From Cladorhizidae sp. MBARI D1340-BT2 (taxonomy: Eukaryota; Porifera; Demospongiae; Poecilosclerida; Cladorhizidae): DNA of 64,000 nt. Position 1 is the first letter of the stretch; every line of letters starts with the position of its first letter. Location: the NCBI GenBank assembly GCA_028752905.1, contig JAQNBH010000003.1:25793989-25857988 (forward strand), in the 5' to 3' direction. The position numbers were made by a program, and so were the translations under genes. Shown piece by piece: positions 51,752 to 63,568 of the stretch. The notes beneath the pieces were generated by a model. It was not told the origin of the DNA. It was given only the letters and a program-made list of their open reading frames with translations, and did no database searches.

Positions 51752-52660
51752 ATCATTCGAATCATATCAAGTCCATTACAGTGAAGTTTGCAGAATATTA
51801 TGGATGTTTGATATCAACAGAGAGCACAGGGAGAGACCTATCTTAATAGCTATATATCAAGTTTATACAGTGAAGTGTGGAGAATCTATGAAGCTAACCT
51901 GTTTAGCATCAAGATAGAGAACACATAAAGAAACCTATCTTGTGATTCTATGTATGCAGAATATACGGATGTTTGGTATCAAGAGAGAGAACAGAGAGAG
52001 GCCTACCTTTAGAGCTATATATCAAGTCTATTCAGTGAAGTGTGGAGAATCTATGAAGCTAACATGTTTAGCTCAAGATAGAGAACACTGAGAGATACCT
52101 ATCTTGCAAGTCCACTACAGTGAAGTGTGCAGAATATATGGATGTTTGGTATCAAGAGAGAGCACTTAGAGAGTCCTATCTTAATAGCTATACATCAAGT
52201 CTATTCAGTGAAGTGTGGATAATCTACGAAGCTAAACATGTTTAGCATCAAGTAAGAGTACAATTCATAACTGCCCTAATTAACAAGACCAAAGTCCCAG
52301 ATTTTGTCAACTGATAGAGAAGGCCCTTATCTGCAACATGTCAACAGATTATCAATAAATGTAGTGGTTTTTCACTGGCAGGCCACCGCTTTGGCAACTG
52401 GAAAACGCCAGGAAAGATCGCAAACCTTACCACTTCAAATCACCATAACTTGCTAATACTTAGAGTAATCAAAATTTTGGCACGTACAAAAGACGGATAA
52501 TTAGAAGGGCTATCCGGTGATATAAAAAAATTCTTTTTTGGGTAAAGTGTAGAAAAGTTATGAGCATTACGGCAAAAAAGCAAGATTTTTGGGGGGAAAA
52601 TGAGAAACATATAGACCAAATTAGGGCAAATATCAAGATAGAGAACACATAATGAAACCT
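51752..52660. repeat. Unit 58, tail f2 variant
   Basis: 909 bp with tttgcag and cataaagaaacc. The tail has gacggataattagaaggg, ataaaaaaattc, gagcattacgg (A at 52566) and T5G6A4. Confidence 0.96.
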
Positions 52661-53569
52661 ATCATTCGAATCATATCAAGTCCATTACAGTGAAGTGTGC
52701 AGAATATTATGGATGTTTGATATCAACAGAGAGCACAGGGAGAGACCTATCTTAATAGCTATATATCAAGTTTATACAGTGAAGTGTGGAGAATCTATGA
52801 AGCTAACCTGTTTAGCATCAAGATAGAGAACACATAGAGAAACCTATCTTGTGATTCTATGTATGCAGAATATACGGATGTTTGGTATCAAGAGAGAGAA
52901 CAGAGAGAGGCCTACCTTTAGAGCTATATATCAAGTCTATTCAGTGAAGTGTGGAGAATCTATGAAGCTAACATGTTTAGCTCAAGATAGAGAACACTGA
53001 GAGATACCTATCTTGCAAGTCCACTACAGTGAAGTGTGCAGAATATATGGATGTTTGGTATCAAGAGAGAGCACTTAGAGAGTCCTATCTTAATAGCTAT
53101 ACATCAAGTCTATTCAGTGAAGTGTGGATAATCTACGAAGCTAAACATGTTTAGCATCAAGTAAGAGTACAATTCATAACTGCCCTAATTAACAAGACCA
53201 AAGTCCCAGATTTTGTCAACTGATAGAGAAGGCCCTTATCTGCAACATGTCAACAGATTATCAATAAATGTAGTGGTTTTTCACTGGCAGGCCACCGCTT
53301 TGGCAACTGGAAAACGCCAGGAAAGATCGCAAACCTTACCACTTCAAATCACCATAACTTGCTAATACTTAGAGTAATCAAAATTTTGGCACGTACAAAA
53401 GACAGATAATTAGAAGGGCTATCCGGTGATATAAAAGATTTCTTTTTTGGTTAAAGTGTAGAAAAGTTATGAGCTTTACGGCAAAAAAGCAAGATTTTTG
53501 GGGGGAAAATGAGAAACATATAGACCAAATTAGGGCAAATATCAAGATAGAGAACACATAATGAAACCT
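52661..53569. repeat. Unit 59, tail e, first of a seven-unit repeat
   Basis: 909 bp. The tail has ataaaagattt/ggttaaag with T5G6A4, a combination shared only with unit 66, exactly 6363 bp away. Confidence 0.96.
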
Positions 53570-54478
53570 ATCATTCGAATCATATCAAGTCCATTACAGT
53601 GAAGTTTGCAGAATATTATGGATGTTTGATATCAACAGAGAGCACAGGGAGAGACCTATCTTAATAGCTATATATCAAGTTTATACAGTGAAGTGTGGAG
53701 AATCTATGAAGCTAACCTGTTTAGCATCAAGATAGAGAACACATAAAGAAACCTATCTTGTGATTCTATGTATGCAGAATATACGGATGTTTGGTATCAA
53801 GAGAGAGAACAGAGAGAGGCCTACCTTTAGAGCTATATATCAAGTCTATTCAGTGAAGTGTGGAGAATCTATGAAGCTAACATGTTTAGCTCAAGATAGA
53901 GAACACTGAGAGATACCTATCTTGCAAGTCCACTACAGTGAAGTGTGCAGAATATATGGATGTTTGGTATCAAGAGAGAGCACTTAGAGAGTCCTATCTT
54001 AATAGCTATACATCAAGTCTATTCAGTGAAGTGTGGATAATCTACGAAGCTAAACATGTTTAGCATCAAGTAAGAGTACAATTCATAACTGCCCTAATTA
54101 ACAAGACCAAAGTCCCAGATTTTGTCAACTGATAGAGAAGGCCCTTATCTGCAACATGTCAACAGATTATCAATAAATGTAGTGGTTTTTCACTGGCAGG
54201 CCACCGCTTTGGCAACTGGAAAACGCCAGGAAAGATCGCAAACCTTACCACTTCAAATCACCATAACTTGCTAATACTTAGAGTAATCAAAATTTTGGCA
54301 CGTGCAAAAGACAGATAATTAGAAGGGCTCTTCGGTGATATAAATAATTTCTTTTTTGGGTAAAGTGTAGAAAAGTTATGAGCTTTACGGCAAAAAAGCA
54401 AGATTTTGGGGGGGGAAATGAGAAACATATAGACCAAATTAGGGCAAATATCAAGATAGAGAACACATAATGAAACCT
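53570..54478. repeat. Unit 60, tail g
   Basis: 909 bp with a tttgcag/cataaagaaacc head. The tail g has T4G8A3. Unit 67 is its copy. Confidence 0.96.
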
Positions 54479-55387
54479 ATCATTCGAATCATATCAAGTC
54501 CATTACAGTGAAGTGTGCAGAATATTATGGATGTTTGATATCAACAGAGAGCACAGGGAGAGACCTATCTTAATAGCTATATATCAAGTTTATACAGTGA
54601 AGTGTGGAGAATCTATGAAGCTAACCTGTTTAGCATCAAGATAGAGAACACATAGAGAAACCTATCTTGTGATTCTATGTATGCAGAATATACGGATGTT
54701 TGGTATCAAGAGAGAGAACAGAGAGAGGCCTACCTTTAGAGCTATATATCAAGTCTATTCAGTGAAGTGTGGAGAATCTATGAAGCTAACATGTTTAGCT
54801 CAAGATAGAGAACACTGAGAGATACCTATCTTGCAAGTCCACTACAGTGAAGTGTGCAGAATATATGGATGTTTGGTATCAAGAGAGAGCACTTAGAGAG
54901 TCCTATCTTAATAGCTATACATCAAGTCTATTCAGTGAAGTGTGGATAATCTACGAAGCTAAACATGTTTAGCATCAAGTAAGAGTACAATTCATAACTG
55001 CCCTAATTAACAAGACCAAAGTCCCAGATTTTGTCAACTGATAGAGAAGGCCCTTATCTGCAACATGTCAACAGATTATCAATAAATGTAGTGGTTTTTC
55101 ACTGGCAGGCCACCGCTTTGGCAACTGGAAAACGCCAGGAAAGATCGCAAACCTTACCACTTCAAATCACCATAACTTGCTAATACTTAGAGTAATCAAA
55201 ATTTTGGCACGTGCAAAAGACAGATAATTAGAAGGGCTCTTCGGTGATATAAATAATTTCTTTTTTGGGTAAAGTGTAGAAAAGTTATGAGCTTTACGGC
55301 AAAAAAGCAAGATTTTGGGGGGGGAAATGAGAAACATATAGACCAAATTAGGGCAAATATCAAGATAGAGAACACATAATGAAACCT
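54479..55387. repeat. Unit 61, tail g
   Basis: 909 bp with cacgtgc/gctcttcgg and T4G8A3. Unit 68 is its copy. Confidence 0.96.
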
Positions 55388-56296
55388 ATCATTCGAATCA
55401 TATCAAGTCCATTACAGTGAAGTGTGCAGAATATTATGGATGTTTGATATCAACAGAGAGCACAGGGAGAGACCTATCTTAATAGCTATATATCAAGTTT
55501 ATACAGTGAAGTGTGGAGAATCTATGAAGCTAACCTGTTTAGCATCAAGATAGAGAACACATAGAGAAACCTATCTTGTGATTCTATGTATGCAGAATAT
55601 ACGGATGTTTGGTATCAAGAGAGAGAACAGAGAGAGGCCTACCTTTAGAGCTATATATCAAGTCTATTCAGTGAAGTGTGGAGAATCTATGAAGCTAACA
55701 TGTTTAGCTCAAGATAGAGAACACTGAGAGATACCTATCTTGCAAGTCCACTACAGTGAAGTGTGCAGAATATATGGATGTTTGGTATCAAGAGAGAGCA
55801 CTTAGAGAGTCCTATCTTAATAGCTATACATCAAGTCTATTCAGTGAAGTGTGGATAATCTACGAAGCTAAACATGTTTAGCATCAAGTAAGAGTACAAT
55901 TCATAACTGCCCTAATTAACAAGACCAAAGTCCCAGATTTTGTCAACTGATAGAGAAGGCCCTTATCTGCAACATGTCAACAGATTATCAATAAATGTAG
56001 TGGTTTTTCACTGGCAGGCCACCGCTTTGGCAACTGGAAAACGCCAGGAAAGATCGCAAACCTTACCACTTCAAATCACCATAACTTGCTAATACTTAGA
56101 GTAATCAAAATTTTGGCACGTGCAAAAGACAGATAATTAGAAGGGCTCTTCGGTGATATAAATAATTTCTTTTTTGGGTAAAGTGTAGAAAAGTTATGAG
56201 CTTTACGGCAAAAAAGCAAGATTTTGGGGGGGGAAATGAGAAACATATAGACCAAATTAGGGCAAATATCAAGATAGAGAACACATAATGAAACCT
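55388..56296. repeat. Unit 62, tail g
   Basis: 909 bp, like unit 61. Unit 69 is its copy. Confidence 0.96.
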
Positions 56297-57205
56297 ATCA
56301 TTCGAATCATATCAAGTCCATTACAGTGAAGTGTGCAGAATATTATGGATGTTTGATATCAACAGAGAGCACAGGGAGAGACCTATCTTAATAGCTATAT
56401 ATCAAGTTTATACAGTGAAGTGTGGAGAATCTATGAAGCTAACCTGTTTAGCATCAAGATAGAGAACACATAGAGAAACCTATCTTGTGATTCTATGTAT
56501 GCAGAATATACGGATGTTTGGTATCAAGAGAGAGAACAGAGAGAGGCCTACCTTTAGAGCTATATATCAAGTCTATTCAGTGAAGTGTGGAGAATCTATG
56601 AAGCTAACATGTTTAGCTCAAGATAGAGAACACTGAGAGATACCTATCTTGCAAGTCCACTACAGTGAAGTGTGCAGAATATATGGATGTTTGGTATCAA
56701 GAGAGAGCACTTAGAGAGTCCTATCTTAATAGCTATACATCAAGTCTATTCAGTGAAGTGTGGATAATCTACGAAGCTAAACATGTTTAGCATCAAGTAA
56801 GAGTACAATTCATAACTGCCCTAATTAACAAGACCAAAGTCCCAGATTTTGTCAACTGATAGAGAAGGCCCTTATCTGCAACATGTCAACAGATTATCAA
56901 TAAATGTAGTGGTTTATCACTGGCAGGCCACCGCTTTGGCAACTGGAAAACGCCAGGAAAGATCGCAAACCTTACCACTTCAAATCACCATAACTTGCTA
57001 ATACTTAGAGTAATTAAAATTTTGGCACGTACAAAAGATAGATAATTAGAAGGGCTATCCGGTGATATAAAAAAATTCTTTTTTGGGTAAAGTGTAGAAA
57101 AGTTATGAGCTTGACGGCAAAAAAGCAAGATTTTTGGGGGGAAAATGAGAAACATATAGACCAAATTAGGGCAAATATCAAGATAGAGAACACATAATGA
57201 AACCT
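56297..57205. repeat. Unit 63, tail h
   Basis: 909 bp. It has ggtttatcac (A at 56916), agtaattaaaa, aaagatagat, ataaaaaaattc, cttgacgg and T5G6A4. This set recurs only in unit 70, 6363 bp away. Confidence 0.96.
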
Positions 57206-58114
57206 ATCATTCGAATCATATCAAGTCCATTACAGTGAAGTGTGCAGAATATTATGGATGTTTGATATCAACAGAGAGCACAGGGAGAGACCTATCTTAA
57301 TAGCTATATATCAAGTTTATACAGTGAAGTGTGGAGAATCTATGAAGCTAACCTGTTTAGCATCAAGATAGAGAACACATAGAGAAACCTATCTTGTGAT
57401 TCTATGTATGCAGAATATACGGATGTTTGGTATCAAGAGAGAGAACAGAGAGAGGCCTACCTTTAGAGCTATATATCAAGTCTATTCAGTGAAGTGTGGA
57501 GAATCTATGAAGCTAACATGTTTAGCTCAAGATAGAGAACACTGAGAGATACCTATCTTGCAAGTCCACTACAGTGAAGTGTGCAGAATATATGGATGTT
57601 TGGTATCAAGAGAGAGCACTTAGAGAGTCCTATCTTAATAGCTATACATCAAGTCTATTCAGTGAAGTGTGGATAATCTACGAAGCTAAACATGTTTAGC
57701 ATCAAGTAAGAGTACAATTCATAACTGCCCTAATTAACAAGACCAAAGTCCCAGATTTTGTCAACTGATAGAGAAGGCCCTTATCTGCAACATGTCAACA
57801 GATTATCAATAAATGTAGTGGTTTTTCACTGGCAGGCCACCGCTTTGGCAACTGGAAAACGCCAGGAAAGATCGCAAACCTTACCACTTCAAATCACCAT
57901 AACTTGCTAATACTTAGAGTAATCAAAATTTTGGCACGTGCAAAAGACAGATAATTAGAAGGGCTCTTCGGTGATATAAATAATTTCTTTTTTGGGTAAA
58001 GTGTAGAAAAGTTATGAGCTTTACGGCAAAAAAGCAAGATTTTGGGGGGGGAAATGAGAAACATATAGACCAAATTAGGGCAAATATCAAGATAGAGAAC
58101 ACATAATGAAACCT
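57206..58114. repeat. Unit 64, tail g
   Basis: 909 bp with cacgtgc/gctcttcgg and T4G8A3. It corresponds to the partial unit 71. Confidence 0.96.
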
Positions 58115-59023
58115 ATCATTCGAATCATATCAAGTCCATTACAGTGAAGTGTGCAGAATATTATGGATGTTTGATATCAACAGAGAGCACAGGGAGAGAC
58201 CTATCTTAATAGCTATATATCAAGTTTATACAGTGAAGTGTGGAGAATCTATGAAGCTAACCTGTTTAGCATCAAGATAGAGAACACATAGAGAAACCTA
58301 TCTTGTGATTCTATGTATGCAGAATATACGGATGTTTGGTATCAAGAGAGAGAACAGAGAGAGGCCTACCTTTAGAGCTATATATCAAGTCTATTCAGTG
58401 AAGTGTGGAGAATCTATGAAGCTAACATGTTTAGCTCAAGATAGAGAACACTGAGAGATACCTATCTTGCAAGTCCACTACAGTGAAGTGTGCAGAATAT
58501 ATGGATGTTTGGTATCAAGAGAGAGCACTTAGAGAGTCCTATCTTAATAGCTATACATCAAGTCTATTCAGTGAAGTGTGGATAATCTACGAAGCTAAAC
58601 ATGTTTAGCATCAAGTAAGAGTACAATTCATAACTGCCCTAATTAACAAGACCAAAGTCCCAGATTTTGTCAACTGATAGAGAAGGCCCTTATCTGCAAC
58701 ATGTCAACAGATTATCAATAAATGTAGTGGTTTTTCACTGGCAGGCCACCGCTTTGGCAACTGGAAAACGCCAGGAAAGATCGCAAACCTTACCACTTCA
58801 AATCACCATAACTTGCTAATACTTAGAGTAATCAAAATTTTGGCACGTGCAAAAGACAGATAATTAGAAGGGCTCTTCGGTGATATAAATAATTTCTTTT
58901 TTGGGTAAAGTGTAGAAAAGTTATGAGCTTTACGGCAAAAAAGCAAGATTTTGGGGGGGGAAATGAGAAACATATAGACCAAATTAGGGCAAATATCAAG
59001 ATAGAGAACACATAATGAAACCT
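58115..59023. repeat. Unit 65, tail g
   Basis: 909 bp with cacgtgc/gctcttcgg and T4G8A3. It is the last unit of the first heptamer. Confidence 0.96.
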
Positions 59024-59932
59024 ATCATTCGAATCATATCAAGTCCATTACAGTGAAGTGTGCAGAATATTATGGATGTTTGATATCAACAGAGAGCACA
59101 GGGAGAGACCTATCTTAATAGCTATATATCAAGTTTATACAGTGAAGTGTGGAGAATCTATGAAGCTAACCTGTTTAGCATCAAGATAGAGAACACATAG
59201 AGAAACCTATCTTGTGATTCTATGTATGCAGAATATACGGATGTTTGGTATCAAGAGAGAGAACAGAGAGAGGCCTACCTTTAGAGCTATATATCAAGTC
59301 TATTCAGTGAAGTGTGGAGAATCTATGAAGCTAACATGTTTAGCTCAAGATAGAGAACACTGAGAGATACCTATCTTGCAAGTCCACTACAGTGAAGTGT
59401 GCAGAATATATGGATGTTTGGTATCAAGAGAGAGCACTTAGAGAGTCCTATCTTAATAGCTATACATCAAGTCTATTCAGTGAAGTGTGGATAATCTACG
59501 AAGCTAAACATGTTTAGCATCAAGTAAGAGTACAATTCATAACTGCCCTAATTAACAAGACCAAAGTCCCAGATTTTGTCAACTGATAGAGAAGGCCCTT
59601 ATCTGCAACATGTCAACAGATTATCAATAAATGTAGTGGTTTTTCACTGGCAGGCCACCGCTTTGGCAACTGGAAAACGCCAGGAAAGATCGCAAACCTT
59701 ACCACTTCAAATCACCATAACTTGCTAATACTTAGAGTAATCAAAATTTTGGCACGTACAAAAGACAGATAATTAGAAGGGCTATCCGGTGATATAAAAG
59801 ATTTCTTTTTTGGTTAAAGTGTAGAAAAGTTATGAGCTTTACGGCAAAAAAGCAAGATTTTTGGGGGGAAAATGAGAAACATATAGACCAAATTAGGGCA
59901 AATATCAAGATAGAGAACACATAATGAAACCT
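59024..59932. repeat. Unit 66, tail e, copy of unit 59
   Basis: 909 bp with ataaaagattt/ggttaaag and T5G6A4. Confidence 0.96.
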
Positions 59933-60841
59933 ATCATTCGAATCATATCAAGTCCATTACAGTGAAGTTTGCAGAATATTATGGATGTTTGATATCAACA
60001 GAGAGCACAGGGAGAGACCTATCTTAATAGCTATATATCAAGTTTATACAGTGAAGTGTGGAGAATCTATGAAGCTAACCTGTTTAGCATCAAGATAGAG
60101 AACACATAAAGAAACCTATCTTGTGATTCTATGTATGCAGAATATACGGATGTTTGGTATCAAGAGAGAGAACAGAGAGAGGCCTACCTTTAGAGCTATA
60201 TATCAAGTCTATTCAGTGAAGTGTGGAGAATCTATGAAGCTAACATGTTTAGCTCAAGATAGAGAACACTGAGAGATACCTATCTTGCAAGTCCACTACA
60301 GTGAAGTGTGCAGAATATATGGATGTTTGGTATCAAGAGAGAGCACTTAGAGAGTCCTATCTTAATAGCTATACATCAAGTCTATTCAGTGAAGTGTGGA
60401 TAATCTACGAAGCTAAACATGTTTAGCATCAAGTAAGAGTACAATTCATAACTGCCCTAATTAACAAGACCAAAGTCCCAGATTTTGTCAACTGATAGAG
60501 AAGGCCCTTATCTGCAACATGTCAACAGATTATCAATAAATGTAGTGGTTTTTCACTGGCAGGCCACCGCTTTGGCAACTGGAAAACGCCAGGAAAGATC
60601 GCAAACCTTACCACTTCAAATCACCATAACTTGCTAATACTTAGAGTAATCAAAATTTTGGCACGTGCAAAAGACAGATAATTAGAAGGGCTCTTCGGTG
60701 ATATAAATAATTTCTTTTTTGGGTAAAGTGTAGAAAAGTTATGAGCTTTACGGCAAAAAAGCAAGATTTTGGGGGGGGAAATGAGAAACATATAGACCAA
60801 ATTAGGGCAAATATCAAGATAGAGAACACATAATGAAACCT
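59933..60841. repeat. Unit 67, tail g, copy of unit 60
   Basis: 909 bp with a tttgcag/cataaagaaacc head and T4G8A3 in tail g. Confidence 0.96.
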
Positions 60842-61750
60842 ATCATTCGAATCATATCAAGTCCATTACAGTGAAGTGTGCAGAATATTATGGATGTTTG
60901 ATATCAACAGAGAGCACAGGGAGAGACCTATCTTAATAGCTATATATCAAGTTTATACAGTGAAGTGTGGAGAATCTATGAAGCTAACCTGTTTAGCATC
61001 AAGATAGAGAACACATAGAGAAACCTATCTTGTGATTCTATGTATGCAGAATATACGGATGTTTGGTATCAAGAGAGAGAACAGAGAGAGGCCTACCTTT
61101 AGAGCTATATATCAAGTCTATTCAGTGAAGTGTGGAGAATCTATGAAGCTAACATGTTTAGCTCAAGATAGAGAACACTGAGAGATACCTATCTTGCAAG
61201 TCCACTACAGTGAAGTGTGCAGAATATATGGATGTTTGGTATCAAGAGAGAGCACTTAGAGAGTCCTATCTTAATAGCTATACATCAAGTCTATTCAGTG
61301 AAGTGTGGATAATCTACGAAGCTAAACATGTTTAGCATCAAGTAAGAGTACAATTCATAACTGCCCTAATTAACAAGACCAAAGTCCCAGATTTTGTCAA
61401 CTGATAGAGAAGGCCCTTATCTGCAACATGTCAACAGATTATCAATAAATGTAGTGGTTTTTCACTGGCAGGCCACCGCTTTGGCAACTGGAAAACGCCA
61501 GGAAAGATCGCAAACCTTACCACTTCAAATCACCATAACTTGCTAATACTTAGAGTAATCAAAATTTTGGCACGTGCAAAAGACAGATAATTAGAAGGGC
61601 TCTTCGGTGATATAAATAATTTCTTTTTTGGGTAAAGTGTAGAAAAGTTATGAGCTTTACGGCAAAAAAGCAAGATTTTGGGGGGGGAAATGAGAAACAT
61701 ATAGACCAAATTAGGGCAAATATCAAGATAGAGAACACATAATGAAACCT
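60842..61750. repeat. Unit 68, tail g, copy of unit 61
   Basis: 909 bp with cacgtgc/gctcttcgg and T4G8A3. Confidence 0.96.
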
Positions 61751-62659
61751 ATCATTCGAATCATATCAAGTCCATTACAGTGAAGTGTGCAGAATATTAT
61801 GGATGTTTGATATCAACAGAGAGCACAGGGAGAGACCTATCTTAATAGCTATATATCAAGTTTATACAGTGAAGTGTGGAGAATCTATGAAGCTAACCTG
61901 TTTAGCATCAAGATAGAGAACACATAGAGAAACCTATCTTGTGATTCTATGTATGCAGAATATACGGATGTTTGGTATCAAGAGAGAGAACAGAGAGAGG
62001 CCTACCTTTAGAGCTATATATCAAGTCTATTCAGTGAAGTGTGGAGAATCTATGAAGCTAACATGTTTAGCTCAAGATAGAGAACACTGAGAGATACCTA
62101 TCTTGCAAGTCCACTACAGTGAAGTGTGCAGAATATATGGATGTTTGGTATCAAGAGAGAGCACTTAGAGAGTCCTATCTTAATAGCTATACATCAAGTC
62201 TATTCAGTGAAGTGTGGATAATCTACGAAGCTAAACATGTTTAGCATCAAGTAAGAGTACAATTCATAACTGCCCTAATTAACAAGACCAAAGTCCCAGA
62301 TTTTGTCAACTGATAGAGAAGGCCCTTATCTGCAACATGTCAACAGATTATCAATAAATGTAGTGGTTTTTCACTGGCAGGCCACCGCTTTGGCAACTGG
62401 AAAACGCCAGGAAAGATCGCAAACCTTACCACTTCAAATCACCATAACTTGCTAATACTTAGAGTAATCAAAATTTTGGCACGTGCAAAAGACAGATAAT
62501 TAGAAGGGCTCTTCGGTGATATAAATAATTTCTTTTTTGGGTAAAGTGTAGAAAAGTTATGAGCTTTACGGCAAAAAAGCAAGATTTTGGGGGGGGAAAT
62601 GAGAAACATATAGACCAAATTAGGGCAAATATCAAGATAGAGAACACATAATGAAACCT
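61751..62659. repeat. Unit 69, tail g, copy of unit 62
   Basis: 909 bp with cacgtgc/gctcttcgg and T4G8A3. Confidence 0.96.
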
Positions 62660-63568
62660 ATCATTCGAATCATATCAAGTCCATTACAGTGAAGTGTGCA
62701 GAATATTATGGATGTTTGATATCAACAGAGAGCACAGGGAGAGACCTATCTTAATAGCTATATATCAAGTTTATACAGTGAAGTGTGGAGAATCTATGAA
62801 GCTAACCTGTTTAGCATCAAGATAGAGAACACATAGAGAAACCTATCTTGTGATTCTATGTATGCAGAATATACGGATGTTTGGTATCAAGAGAGAGAAC
62901 AGAGAGAGGCCTACCTTTAGAGCTATATATCAAGTCTATTCAGTGAAGTGTGGAGAATCTATGAAGCTAACATGTTTAGCTCAAGATAGAGAACACTGAG
63001 AGATACCTATCTTGCAAGTCCACTACAGTGAAGTGTGCAGAATATATGGATGTTTGGTATCAAGAGAGAGCACTTAGAGAGTCCTATCTTAATAGCTATA
63101 CATCAAGTCTATTCAGTGAAGTGTGGATAATCTACGAAGCTAAACATGTTTAGCATCAAGTAAGAGTACAATTCATAACTGCCCTAATTAACAAGACCAA
63201 AGTCCCAGATTTTGTCAACTGATAGAGAAGGCCCTTATCTGCAACATGTCAACAGATTATCAATAAATGTAGTGGTTTATCACTGGCAGGCCACCGCTTT
63301 GGCAACTGGAAAACGCCAGGAAAGATCGCAAACCTTACCACTTCAAATCACCATAACTTGCTAATACTTAGAGTAATTAAAATTTTGGCACGTACAAAAG
63401 ATAGATAATTAGAAGGGCTATCCGGTGATATAAAAAAATTCTTTTTTGGGTAAAGTGTAGAAAAGTTATGAGCTTGACGGCAAAAAAGCAAGATTTTTGG
63501 GGGGAAAATGAGAAACATATAGACCAAATTAGGGCAAATATCAAGATAGAGAACACATAATGAAACCT
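62660..63568. repeat. Unit 70, tail h, copy of unit 63
   Basis: 909 bp with ggtttatcac (A at 63279), agtaattaaaa, aaagatagat, ataaaaaaattc, cttgacgg and T5G6A4. Confidence 0.96.

Larger units (their letters stand above)
44502..52660. repeat. Five-unit spaced duplication, 4534 bp
   Basis: Units 50-53 correspond to units 55-58 at a constant distance of 4534 bp (44502/49036, 45411/49945, 46320/50854, 47218/51752). The strongest links are the 11-base deletion with tail e in 52 and 57, then tttgcag with the rare gagcattacgg in 53 and 58. The match is not exact: 50 and 55 differ at caagttt/caaattt, and 51 and 56 differ at ggataaag and the T run. Confidence 0.75.
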
